A stretch of 64,000 bases of DNA from Phycomyces blakesleeanus NRRL 1555(-). Lineage: Eukaryota; Mucoromycota; Mucoromycetes; Mucorales; Phycomycetaceae. The notes under the pieces were generated by a model. It made no database searches. It was not told the origin of the DNA and saw only the letters and a program-made list of their open reading frames with translations. The translations under genes and the position numbers were made by a program. Location of the stretch: the NCBI RefSeq assembly GCF_001638985.1, contig NW_017265145.1:1116001-1180000 (forward strand), in the 5' to 3' direction. Shown here piece by piece: positions 1 to 11,256 of the stretch (within the stretch, counting starts at the first letter, position 1; each line of letters begins with the position of its first letter).

Positions 1-2408
1 TTCTTACTTAATGCTTCAGATCCCCACACCGCATGGAGCTTTTTCTCCAGATCTAAACCATGTGTATCTTCTTTATCTCTCAGTCGTCCATCAGTTGAGA
101 TAAGCTCAACAACTTTAGGTCGGTCTATGAAATGACTGACAGGAGTCTTGTTTTTCAGCTCAACTTCATCAAATTCTACTACACTTTTTTCTTCTGGTGC
201 TTCAATCCACACTACAGTTGTATATTCCTTTTCAACCATACGCTCTTGGCGAATAGCATCCATACAGGTAACCAGACCTGGAATCCCATGGAACACACCG
301 ACCATACATAGATATTCCACCAGCACTGCTGCAATGGTTCTCTGCAGATGAGGCGTCTTGATCTTTTTCTCCTGTACATATTTTTGTAATTCAAACACAA
401 ATGGTATGGATTGGATGGTTCCTCCAACTCCAAAACGACGAGTTATGGTACATAGCAAGCGGTACATGGCCACAGTGTCTGAAGGAGTAAGATTTGTCAA
501 AAGAGACCATTCCAATAATGCTTTGTGCAGATTGTGGATAAAGATGGTGTCCTGTTGAGCTCTCAATGAATAGTCTGGGAATACTTCTTTTGAGTCATTT
601 TTGGCTAGGTTTGTGGACAAGAAACGAGTCATTGTGTTTGCAAATGCCAAACGTGTACTTGAAATCTTGTCTGAAAAGAGACCAAGGGCAGGCATCCATG
701 TATCGAGCGAGACTTCGTCTGTGCTCTTGCACAATAATCTGTCTAGACAAACAAGAGCTACTCGTCGATAGGTTTCTAAGGGCATTTCGTTGATGGTGTC
801 TAGAGTGGTGCTAACTCTTAGCTTTGAGATAATATACCCAATCATGTCTTTTTGTTGGTTTTGGTAGTAAGTGTGAGAAGCCAAACCGCCAATGCAATGT
901 ACAAGACTACGATGGATTGTAAATTCATAAATTCCCTGCGTATCCGTCTTTTCGGGCTTATGCTCACGGAATCCATGGGATCGGATGGATTGAATAAGAA
1001 CACCAAAGATAGCATTGAGAACTTCTAGTACCGAAATTCCTACTAATCCAATTGGATCACCTAAAACAACATCCAAGATTGCTGCCAGTGATGCGTCTTT
1101 GTATCTTGCTGCCTTTGGAGTTTCCAGCTGCTGAAGCACTTCGGACACTAAAAGGTAACGGTGTTGTGGCTAATAAAATGATGTGAGATTACCATTATTC
1201 CGTGGAATTATTTTCGAAGTTGAGATTTACCTGTAAAGAATTAAGTATGAACTCCATTAAAGATACTGCAAATTGGCGGGGCCACCACATGTCATTCCCA
1301 TCCAAAAATCTATGTTATTAAATCATTGATTAAAAAATGTATAATCCAATCAAAGTTCGCTAGAAATATTGCTGACCGGAATACTGGTGCAAGGGAAAGT
1401 CGTATTGCTGGTCCATTCGGTTTGTTGTAGAACATTGAAAGAGTCTGTGCAGCGAGACGTTCGACAATAAATTGGTTTAACTCTATGTCTTTTGCTGACC
1501 GGCGAATGTCAATTGAACCTTCTACTTGTACAAGATCTTTGATGGGCTCGGCTGAGGTTGAAAGACAGGTAAGGAGTGGCGGGATAATAAGATCGAGTTG
1601 GACGTTCATATCAGAAACATGTAGTGCATTGGATGTCACACAAGCCTGAAGAGCACGATATCCAGTGTATCGCATTCTGTAGGTAATGATTGTTATTACT
1701 TATAAGCCACACCATCATCAGCTGGTTTGACTAAACCTACCTTAATACCACGGAATCGTCTGCGTTTGTATAATTGCAAAAGGCAGCAAACTTGCCTATG
1801 AGAGCTTCAAAATCGGTAGTGAAATCCTGGTCTACACCAAGGGTTGTTCCATCATGATAATCACAAAACACAATAAACTAGTTTTAAAAAAAAATACATC
1901 AAAGAGAACAATTGGCCTAGTTTAGACTACATAAGCTTTGGAATTCAGTAATGGTATTACCGTTTCACACGTGAGGTCGATGAGGTCGATATCTCGCGTA
2001 TCAAGTATTATGGTAAGTATTGTTATAATGTATTTAGAGAATAGGTTGAGGTCGCTGTGGCATTCTTGAATGAGAGCCTTGAGAATATCGAGGGAGACTT
2101 GGTTATTTCTGGTACAAGGATCTTATGTTTTAGTCGACTAATCAAACGAAGGGGGGAGGGGGGATAGTCTTGAAGACCTTTATTCTTCGTTTTATTATTA
2201 TTGAAGCTTACTGTCGTCTTCCTTTGCGGATGTCTCGTTCGACTTTGCGTTGAAGATAGCTTCCGACCTTTGTCAGCTTAACGGGTCTGTTCGAGGCATA
2301 GAATAATAGGTAACTGAGTTCAGAAGATCGAGGGCCCTTCTCGCCTTCTCGGTCAGGGTAGCATTGGTTGATAAGATTGGCATGCTTAATGTAATGTACA
2401 CAAAGCAT
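1..2408 (-). CDS. EFR3: EFR3-family plasma-membrane scaffold protein (3' end outside window)
   Basis: EFR3 proteins anchor the type III PI4-kinase (Stt4/PI4KA) complex at the plasma membrane. I assemble six exons: 2408-2212, 2108-1961, 1877-1741, 1676-1377, 1309-1231, and 1169 running open to base 1. The N-terminus shows the family hallmark: a short basic lead, then HANLINQCYP, LSYLLFYASNRPVKL and GSYLQRKVERDIRKGR, followed by alpha-helical (ARM/HEAT-like) sequence such as VSLDILKALIQEC. All exon phases agree (2,0,2,2,0). The exon 4 donor (GTCAGC at 1376) is weak and was chosen because it restores frame. ATG 2408 is preferred; an in-frame ATG at 2429 would add seven residues. About 680 residues are visible; the C-terminal part lies beyond the window. 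Confidence 0.85.
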
Positions 2409-3979
2409 TGAGCCTAGACAGTCTGTCATAGTTAATGAATGTACGTAATATACGCGAGTAAATGAGCGGCTGGTAAGGAAAGTTGAGCTTGTTGTCTAAA
2501 GATGAATTCACAAAAGAGAGAGCAACGGCAAGTGCATGGTGAAGAGGAGGTGAAGGCCGGGATAAAGATAAATTTCCACACTTTTCAATTGCCTGTTTCG
2601 GCCATAGAATAGCCGATCCTTCACATCCTTCTATCGCAAATAATGGGGTTTTTTTTATATTCAAGAAATTGCGTCCAAACCAGCCTTTATTCTTTATAAT
2701 AGCCAATCATATTCTTATTTTTTTTTATTTCACCAAACTTGCTAGAGGCGGCGAACAAAAATCCGGCTCAAATGATTTTACTTTTCGCCAAGCTGATAAT
2801 TTACGGACTTGATTATATTCAGCACTTTTTTGTAATGTTTGCGTAACTTTGAGTTTGAAAAGGGGCTGTGTAAAACTGACCACACTGATTACATACCACA
2901 TTACAGAAATCGATATTAAGATAATGATATATAGTATTCAGCATTATATCGGTTCTTTTGAAAATAAGTAACCATAAGAATAATTTAGTAAAGAAATACG
3001 ACGATAGTACGTACCATTATCTCTAAAATAGCTTGCTGTCCAACCCAAAGACAAGAACATGTCAATTGACTTTAAAAGGATTTTAGGACAAAATAATAAT
3101 AATGAAAAAAAAAGACATATGAAAACTAAAGAAAGAAGCGTTAATAAAAGCTCAATATGAATTAAATGAACTAAACAGCCAACCTTTAAAATATCATTAG
3201 CGCAACAGTAAAAGGAGCTATGATAGCACCCATCAATTAATTGAATATAGGTGTGGTCTATTTGTATTACTTTTTTTAGTAAGAAATATGCTGAATTATG
3301 TAGGTATGGGCCGTGCGCTACAGGAATATATATATAAATAAATTCCATTCTTTTTTTTCTTTGGTCTTTTAGATGTATCCTTACGGCTTTATGACTTTTT
3401 GGATAATTTCCTATCTTGATTCCTATAAAATGCTTTTATATTAATAACGTACTTTAACCAAGTCTCTTTAGGAGTATCTATATATGATGTGATTATATAC
3501 TGTCAAAATTGAGAAAATATCATACTTGTAAGTTTGTCTTGAAATACATAATATCAAATTAAATTTAACCTTTTCTTTGATATAAATATTCAAGTAATAT
3601 ATACAATACTTCACTAAAATATGAAAATCCCTTGCATTAAGTATATTCTCTACGTATGCTCTATTGTCTCAATAAACATTCAAAAATACACCGGTATACA
3701 TTACTTTCTCTTCTGTTCCATATGTTTGCGATTGATGCAAAGCACCTTTATCTTTATCAACCACCACACAGTACTGAGTATAATAACCAAACAATTCACT
3801 AAAGTACCCAAAAAGAAAGTAATTGTTTACCAAATGACATCTTGAGAATACCTCAAAATGACCAAGTTAGTTTTTTTTTATAATCTGCTTCTTCTTGCTA
3901 TCATTATTCTTCTAGAGATTGGTGTTTTTTTTTCTCTCTCTCAGATGACGATCTTCTGGGACAACCTCCCTTGATAATA
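2409..3979. other. AT-rich intergenic stretch upstream of EFR3
   Basis: Contains the EFR3 promoter side and AT-rich sequence. Two open frames on the minus strand (2386-2706 and 2944-3348) have biased composition, no recognisable domain and no splice continuation. I see no gene here. Confidence 0.5.
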
Positions 3980-5230
3980 CAGTAATACCAACTTAAAGGG
4001 TACGGGTGAACCTGTCAAGGATCATGTCATCATGTCTCAATTGGTTAAGTGTATGTCTGAAGCTTATGACAGAAGAAATATTTTTATTCGGCAAACACTT
4101 CTCAAATTATAACCAAGCCGTCACATCCAAACAATTTGGGCTGTTACATCTAAAATGATCAATAAAAATATCAGCAATTACAAAATTAAGGCTGCCTATA
4201 TCATTACCTTGTAAGACCATGATAATTAAATTTTGCGTTTAAGTGCGGGGATATTGCCACAGGTTGGAGACTTGTTCAAACTTTTGAAGAGGTTGTCGGG
4301 AGAACAAAGTACATTACTTTGAAGTATAGAATTCATCAATCAAACAAGCGTCGAATCCATGTTTACAAAGTAATTGTCCTATCCATACACCCTATATTAA
4401 AGCTTACTATACAATATAAAGTACGGCTTGATTTCGCATTACCAAGATGCAATGTGAGCCAAAAATGAGCCGTAAATCACTTGCTTAGCATTCATTAGCT
4501 TATAATTGATTGACATACCAGAAGAGACCAAGTGTGTGAAATAAAGGCTGGTAACTATCTTGACTTTGAGAGTTTGAGTAAAATAGCTTGTGAATTGAGT
4601 AACTTGCTGATTTGACTAAAAGATGAAAGAAGACGCTGTAAATAATGCTGATTTGGTTCGAAAACTGGGAGATGGATTGTTTGGTAACAAGATCCTTTGA
4701 GCGTTGGGATTTAAAATCCAAAAGAACTATATAAAATTTGCTGCATGTAAGCTTGACTTTTTTTCTTGTGGAAGTTTATCCGTAACATATTGGTCTGGCC
4801 ACAGTAAACTCTTCATGCATGTGGTTTAAATGTACTTTTCTTCCGGGATCAACAGCCACAAATGGACGATTTTTTTAGTGTTGCTTTGATGAGAAGTTAT
4901 GAATACAGGGAATGGCCTTTGAGTTAGTGATGCCAGATCTCCTAGACGTAGGTCTGCTTAATGATGTGAATGGTAAAAGCATCTGTCTGGACTATCTTTC
5001 TGAATTTAATCTGACCATACTCTTGATCTCGGAAAGTCCTGTTATTTCAAATCTAAAGGCACTCCCCGCAGGTCGAGTTTGTTTATAGATGCCCTCCATA
5101 TTTTCCCCAAAGCATATTTCCACAAGAGTCTAGTGTCAATTGTCATGTAGAACCAAGACAAAGATCTGCGAAGAGTGAAGTAGTTGAAGGACAGATTCCC
5201 AAGTTGTGCTAAAAGCTAGGTTGTACAAAA
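3980..5230 (-). pseudogene. Decayed Fanzor/TnpB-like (OMEGA) nuclease gene
   Basis: Reading the minus strand in broken frames gives a series of segments in the order expected for fungal Fanzor-type TnpB relatives. At 5013-4954 there is IKFRKIVQTDAFTIHII, like the (V/I)xTDG(F/V)S strand that precedes the first RuvC block. About 30 codons later, at 4862-4836, comes FVAVDPGRK, a RuvC-I motif with the catalytic Asp. At 4343-4320 comes LIDEFYTS, the stretch before the zinc-finger cysteines, followed by a region with KFEQVSNLWQYPRT (compare the PNPRPYQR-type stretch in Mucorales members). Stops and frameshifts separate every block, so no protein can be made. Family assignment rests on remembered motif order, not on an alignment; the ends are approximate. 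No flanking terminal repeats or guide-RNA-like segment could be recognised. Confidence 0.5.
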
Positions 5231-6198
5231 TAATGTAAGAAAGGGGCTAGGAGGAGATGCTTTGATAGCACACTATGTATGTATATCTGGAATTCATATT
5301 TTTCTGGGTAGACTGTTAAGATAAATAGGATTTATGTAAAAGAAAAAACTTTATTTACTGATGAATAATACAGAAACTACGCGTTAAGACAATAGAATAG
5401 CACACTTAATTTAGAATTATATTCCAGGTTAGAATGAGGAGGGTTAATAATGATAGTAACTAAATAATATTTTCTATCATAAAAACCAATAAAAATGATT
5501 CTTCTGTAATATTCAATTCTACAAACAGTTAGTATTACAGTCAAAGCTCTAAAATTAAATTAAATTAAGATATCTACAAATAAGCACGGATGGATATAAT
5601 CCTGATACAAAAGAAGCCTATAGGTTTTACTCGTACAAGAGAATTCTATGATTGGCTATACAATATAAATATATATTCCTAAAATATAGAGAAGTATATT
5701 GGTGCATGAATAAAAAATGCCCACCCGTACAAAAAACAGAGATACAAGATTATCCATAAAATTATAAGTTAAAAGAAGCTTTACACTTAAGCTCCCTATA
5801 ATCACATTTGAAAATATTTTTTTGATTATATTCAATCAAACTTGTGAGGACATTGCCCTTTAATTATTATATATATATATATATGGGTGCTGCAATACTA
5901 ATAATAAACTAAAATTGTAGGCAAATTTTATAAATATTCATCTTTTATATATTTTATATCAAAATATAATGAAAAGTACAAATATTCAAAACTAAACATA
6001 CCATAGTAAATTCATCATTCATTGCTTTATTACTAAGGCTAAACTCATTAATGTAATCTATAAATGCCCATTAACAATCAAACGAGAATTCTAAATGGCG
6101 CAGAAGCATAGAAAAATATCTTTGATAGTCTTATTGTATTCTCTGCAGTGCAAAATTAGCTCGTGTTCCATTATTTCCTCGTTCACATTATCCCTTTT
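5231..6198. other. AT-rich intergenic stretch
   Basis: Low-complexity AT-rich DNA with a short TA microsatellite near 5869-5884. No coding or structured signal recognised. Confidence 0.5.
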
Positions 6199-6968
6199 TT
6201 AGAATACCATGTAATACAGAGTACAAACTAACAGAAACGCACGGATAAATTTCGGAAAACTTAATTTACCAACTGTGCCAACTGAAACAACAAAGGTGCC
6301 AATATCTCCACTACCAATATACAGATCTGAGTATCTTGTCACCGGCAAATAATTGGTTTTGAGTAAATAGCTTGCTACGATTGAGCTTTTGAAAAGAGAA
6401 TTAGTTCCATTTTTTTAAGGCTTGTGGTATTTATCTTTCTAGAACCAATCAGAAGAAGCTCATTTAGTGTGGTACTGTTAACACATATTCTTTAAACGAA
6501 TAAAAAGTAATCTTAGCTCAGCATTAATGCACCCACCCTTAAGTGCTTACCATTAACTGCAAATCCAGATTAGTACGATAGAGTCTCTTCTACCCCAAAG
6601 TTAGACACTCCTGGTACAAATTAGTCAATGCACCCGCCTCTATAGCGATCACTGCATGCATTATTTTCCAAAGAAAAATTATAATAAGTCCAACAGACCA
6701 TGCAAAACAAGCTTCATCAAAGCTTAGGTCTACCTCATAGGTGTCATATTGAATCTCTTCTCAATTCTACGAAAAAAAAAAGACTTTTATCGAAATCTAT
6801 AGGTATTCGAGCCAGAAAAGAGCAATATTCTGCAGCTGGTGATAATGAAATATTATTCACAATATATAAAGTATCAAATGCCACATCAAAATTTCTCTTT
6901 TTGGATAAACCAAAAGTTCCTTGCACGCTCATTAGTAAACTAAGGAGCAATGCGATTTGTTTCATGAG
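6199..6968 (-). pseudogene. Frameshifted fifth copy of the six-cysteine SOD-like secreted family
   Basis: The ATG at 6968 opens a signal peptide (MKQIALLLSLLMSVQGTFG). The protein frame then shifts by one base near 6765 and continues as IQYDTYEVDLSF followed by EACFAWSVGL, which matches the YxLxxxxxxxxxCxSW block of the four intact genes at 31-38 kb. More breaks follow. The second-exon equivalent is clear: SSIVASYLLKTN aligns with SIVAAYSPKDN of the gene at 31345, GDIGTFVVSVGT with GQGTFGNFTIGT, and the frame ends in a hydrophobic tail (AFLLVCTLYYMVF, stop at 6199), matching LLLVAMLYYVEF. A donor-like GTAAGC lies near 6551. The frameshifts, including one at an A-run near 6410, show it is dead. 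It lies 25 kb from the cluster on the opposite strand. Confidence 0.72.
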
Positions 6969-8402
6969 GATTGTATTAGAGATTGAAGATGTATAAGAAT
7001 TCTCTTGTGCCATGAGTATTATACAAGGCTTATTGTATCTTATTTATTAAACCTCATTTTTAATCCTATGGTCTATGGCCAGAATTCTAGGATGAGACAA
7101 CACTATATAAGTGCCATTTAGACAACCTACAGTAGGTTGAGTGCTCAAAGACACATTTAATATGGGCCCTGAAGATGAATTTATTCCTTTTGACTACATA
7201 CTTTATAGGTAAAGCCTTTGCTTTTATACAAGGTAAATAATGTACTTTTAGAGCCAGAAATTACTATACGTATACTGTATATATTAATATTTATATATTT
7301 CAAGAGTATAGCCTAACTTATTACCACACCAGTTTACTTCATTAACTCTTTTTGATTGCGCATAATCAGATCAAATCGAATTGAGTAGATTTCCTATATT
7401 ATAACATCAGTATAAAACGAATTATTCTACAAAATTTCATTTATACACCTGCCTTGTTCAATATGAACAATACGCTATCTAAATTTACTGATTCTTATCT
7501 AATACTTATACTATATAAACTCTTGGTACAATCATCTTAAGATCATTCAATTCAGAAAGAGCTTTTCATTATTAGCATTAAAACTTGGTTTATAGCTTCA
7601 AATAAACATTCTCTATCATAAACTCTAGTTGATCTGAGGTCTTTGGTTTGCCAAAAAAAATAAAGCTAAACAGACATCAAGACAGCTAATCCCATAGTTA
7701 TTTTAATTAATATTTTAATGAAAATGCATTAATATAAATGTTTATATTGAAGTAAATGATTGTGTACCTATATAACGGATAACTATCTCAATAGCGGTAA
7801 TAAAGACTTTGTGAATACACCAAATTATATTGTATTCATAATCAAAGGAAAGCTCTTTAATATCATAAATATGATATTGAAACTATATATTATTGGCAGT
7901 AAATAACGTCTTGTTCTGATTCAACAAAATAGCATTGTCAGTTTCATCTTGGGGTTGACTTTTCCATTAATTAGTATTTGAGGCCATATGAATATTTGTG
8001 GGATTAAAAGCAGTTGAAGATTAAAAAAGAGAGTTGTGAGTTCTGGATTCAACACATCATTAGTTTATTTGAATATTGCTAATCTTGAAAAGAGATTTAT
8101 TAAAATAAAGACACTTGTCATCGATATTACAAGCAGTGGCCACTAAGTTAAAAAGGAATTTTTCTAAATCCACCTGAGAGTGTACCTAAATCAAAAAGAA
8201 AAATCCTGTAAGTCGGGAGTTGTAACCTTTATCTACGTCACTCTTGAAGGAATCACAGCCAGCCAGCATGGTGCAAATAGCGGGATCCGAAGCGGGGCCC
8301 CCTTCATTTTTCGTTGGACGCAAAACAACATCAACAAACAGTCAAAAAAGGCCCTTTTTTCCCCTTTATCGACTGATATCGTCATTCTCCCCACTCTTTA
8401 CA
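6969..8402. other. Intergenic region upstream of bc1 core protein 1
   Basis: AT-rich DNA, becoming less AT-rich near 8270-8400 close to the core-protein start. A TATAAT-like element near 7020-7025 sits about 53 bp upstream of the pseudogene ATG on the minus strand. No other gene seen. Confidence 0.45.
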
Positions 8403-9987
8403 ATGGCATCCCGGCTTCTTTCAAATACCTTCCCTGTCAAGGCTAGCTTGACTAAGCAGGTAAATAGCACTTAAGCTAAACTCATTTACCTTCACAAAAC
8501 AGAAGACACCACCATATACACACACAAACACAAGAACGCGCACCCTTTTACGACCTTCTCGAACCAAACCTTTCAGTCAACTCGACCTCATCACCCGATT
8601 CTCCTAACCACAGTATTTATAGTTCGTTCGTCCCTTGGCTACCGCTGCCAAGCAGGCTGTCGCTACCCGCACCACTGTCCTCCCCAACGGCCTTACCGTC
8701 GCCACCGAAGAGAACTCTCAGGCTGGTGCTGCTACTGTCGGTGTGTGGATCGATGCTGGTTCTCGTTCTGAGAATGTCAATGGCACTGCTAGCTTCCTTG
8801 AGAACGCTGCTGTCAAGGTTAGAATTGATTTATTTTTCAACGACTAGAAAACATAGCTTACCCACAAAGAAAAAAAAAAGAGCCAGGCCTCTGCCTTTGA
8901 GAAGTTGGGCGGTATTCTCCGTTCAAACACCACCCGCGACCAGACTTTCTTTGCTGCCAAGACTCTTGGTGCCAACGCTGCTGCCTCTGTCGAAATTATC
9001 TCCAACATCATTCAGACCCCTGTCAGCTCTTCTGCCGTTGCTGCCTCGCGCGCCGATGTATTGAAGCAGCTCGCCGAGATTGATTCCAACCACGAGCAGG
9101 TTGTATTCGACCATTTGTATGCCACCGCTTTCCAGGGAAGCTCATTGAGCCGCCCTACTGCAGGTGTACCTGAATCTGTTGAAAGTGTGACAGCCGAAGA
9201 ATTGGCTGCTTACCAGAAGACCAACTATGCTGCTGATCGTATGGTTCTTGTTGGCTCCGGTGATATTTCTCACGAAGCCCTTGTCAAGCTTGCTGAACAG
9301 CACTTTGGTGCCATTAACCCCGGTCAGGCTGTTGAGTCCAAGAAGCCTTACTTCACTGGCTCTGAGATCCGTCTCCGTGACGATTTGATGCCCCAGGCAC
9401 GCGTTGCAATTGCTGTTGAGGGTGCTGCTGCCCTTAGCGAAGACTACTTCAACCTCTTGGTTATGCAGGCTGTTATTGGCTCTTGGGACCGCACTCTCGG
9501 TGCCGCTGCTCACCTTTCTTCCCGTCTTTCGACCATCGTCAACAAGAACCACCTTGCTAACTCTTTCGCTTCATTCACCAAGGGTCACAAGGACACTGGT
9601 TTGTTCGGTATCTACTTTGAGTCCGAGAACAGAGAGCAGATCGACGATTTCGTTCACTTCTTGCAGAACGAGTGGGTCCGTCTTTCCACTTCTGTCACTG
9701 CTGGTGAAATTGAGCGCGCAAAGCAACAGGTTAAGGCTGGTCTCCTCCTCAACCTCGACACTACCTGCTCTATTGCCGGTGACATTGGTTCCCAGATCCT
9801 TACCAACGGCAAGCGTCTCACTGGTGATGAGATCAAGAGCACAATCAATAAGATTACCGCTGCTGATGTTCGTCGCACTGCTAACAAGTACCTCTGGGAT
9901 CAGGAAGTTGCTGTTGTCGGTCTCGGCCCTATTGAAGGTTTGACTGACTACAACAGAGTCCGTGGTAACATGGCTTACAACAGGTAA
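8403..9987 (+). CDS. COR1: Cytochrome bc1 complex core protein 1 (MPP-beta-like, non-peptidase)
   Basis: Subunit of respiratory complex III on the matrix side of the inner mitochondrial membrane. Exons 8403-8459, 8623-8817 and 8887-9987 join in phase 0 to give about 450 residues, the usual length. The N-terminus ([19 protein letters not shown] then [10 protein letters not shown]) is a typical matrix-targeting presequence. The M16 fold is evident: [21 protein letters not shown], then the block that in active MPP-beta is HFLEH. Here it reads SFLEN (residues 76-80), so both zinc-binding histidines are lost while the glutamate stays, as expected for a core subunit rather than a processing peptidase. 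The C-terminus DYNRVRGNM is a beta-MPP/core-1 signature. Codon use is C-rich compared with neighbours, suggesting high expression. The exon 3 start at 8887 (CAG acceptor) is preferred over 8881. Confidence 0.9.
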
Positions 9988-10368
9988 TTGGGATTATAAG
10001 ATTGGTTCAAGTGATTTGGGCTATCTGTAAGAATGGTATGAGTAAATATAACTAACTGCCGCCCTTTCAGATTCTAAACCTTTCCAACCTCCCGAACGTC
10101 TCGAGCACCCGCCAACATACAAACCTCTTTTTATAAAAAATATAAGATAACGATGTGTGATGTATCTTCTGCCAAATGAAGCCGGGACTGGTCTCATTCC
10201 CTCCTTGTAATAAAATGAAAGCCATAGAAGCCAGACAGCGCAATGCATCGTCATCATTTAACCTTTTATTGAATTGTTTATTTATTGTTTGGGGGTGATT
10301 GGTTGGTTCAATTTGCTTGGTTCTTCCAAACACGTGAAACTCCGTCTTGGTCGCTTGGTCTGTTTACC
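9988..10368. other. Short intergenic spacer, COR1 3' end to FHIT start
   Basis: 381 bp holding the COR1 3' UTR and the FHIT promoter. No separate gene is supported. Confidence 0.5.
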
Positions 10369-11139
10369 ATGAGTGAATTCAGATTTGGAAATCACCTCAT
10401 CAAACCTCATGAGATTTTTTACCAGACAATTCATTCATTCGCACTAGTGAATCTTAAACCAATAGCACTGTAAGTGTACTACTTGTTACTTATTGGTCTT
10501 GACCTCTTTTTGTTGTGATCTATTGTCATCAAAGAGGACGTAAGTTATTATAGACCGTGTCGTACAAGGGCTCATCCCCCTTCCTTAGACGTTCTCGTTG
10601 TACCTCGTAGAAAAATATTGAGATACGAACAATTGAGTGCAGAAGAGGTAAATGAAAATACACGCATACACACACAGGGTTAAGCCAAGTGTTTGTAAGG
10701 TGGGAAGGAGTCTTGACATGTGAATTTCTCCCCATGGCTGGTACTCAATGCACTTATTATAATTGGCGTTTATAAGCTGGTTGACCTTACACGCTTAGCA
10801 CGTCTTGTTACTAAAGCTGTTGAGAGCGAATACGGCTTAAGTGATTCTTGTTGGGTAATTCAGGACGGAGATGAAGCAGGTCAAACAGTAAGGTTTATTA
10901 CAGTCTTCATATATTTTAGGATATATACAATGTATTTACAAAACATAACATGCCACATTTAGGTACCTCATGTTCATCTTCATATTGTGCCTCTCAGATT
11001 TAGCCAGTGGAAGAATTGTGTTGAGGAGAGACCGGCTAGAAATCCAGAAGAGATGCGCAAGGAAAGGGATTTGCTCAATGCAGCTATGAAAAACTGTGTA
11101 TCCGCAGTAAAAGGTCAATCCTTTTCAGTAATAATATAA
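10369..11139 (+). CDS. FHIT: FHIT-type bis(5'-adenosyl)-triphosphatase (HIT family)
   Basis: Hydrolyses diadenosine polyphosphates (Ap3A to AMP + ADP). Exon 1 (10369-10469) gives FRFGNHLIKPHEIFYQT and FALVNLKP, close to the FHIT N-terminus. Later exons 10589-10647, 10777-10887 and 10963-11139 give VLVVPRRK, IQDGDEAGQTVPHVHLHIVP and a helical tail. The histidine triad HVHLH falls at residues 95-99, almost the human numbering, and total length is 150 residues against 147 in human. To join exon 1 to VLVVP in frame, the simplest family-conserving model uses a 5-nt microexon at 10535-10539 flanked by AAAG and GTAAGT, which restores the conserved Gly-His. A competing exon 10554-10647 also keeps the frame but replaces Gly-His with 14 unrelated residues. 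The next gene starts only 117 bp downstream. Confidence 0.85.
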
Positions 11140-11256
11140 AATCATTGTGCTTCTTAGTGTGTTATTGGTGACACAGTGAAACAGTTCATCTATTTTGTTA
11201 AATAAACCATTGTGTTCATTTGACTCTTTCTTTCTTATAAAAATTTATACCTTTTG

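Noticed and set aside
2944..3348. 134-codon hydrophobic minus-strand frame
   Set aside because: AT-rich sequence gives Ile/Leu/Phe-rich translation by chance; no family features.
9142..9552. Minus-strand frames opposite COR1
   Set aside because: Shadow frames of a codon-biased mitochondrial protein gene.
8635..9987. Active mitochondrial processing peptidase beta subunit
   Set aside because: The HxxEH zinc motif is SxxEN here, so the core-1 assignment fits better.
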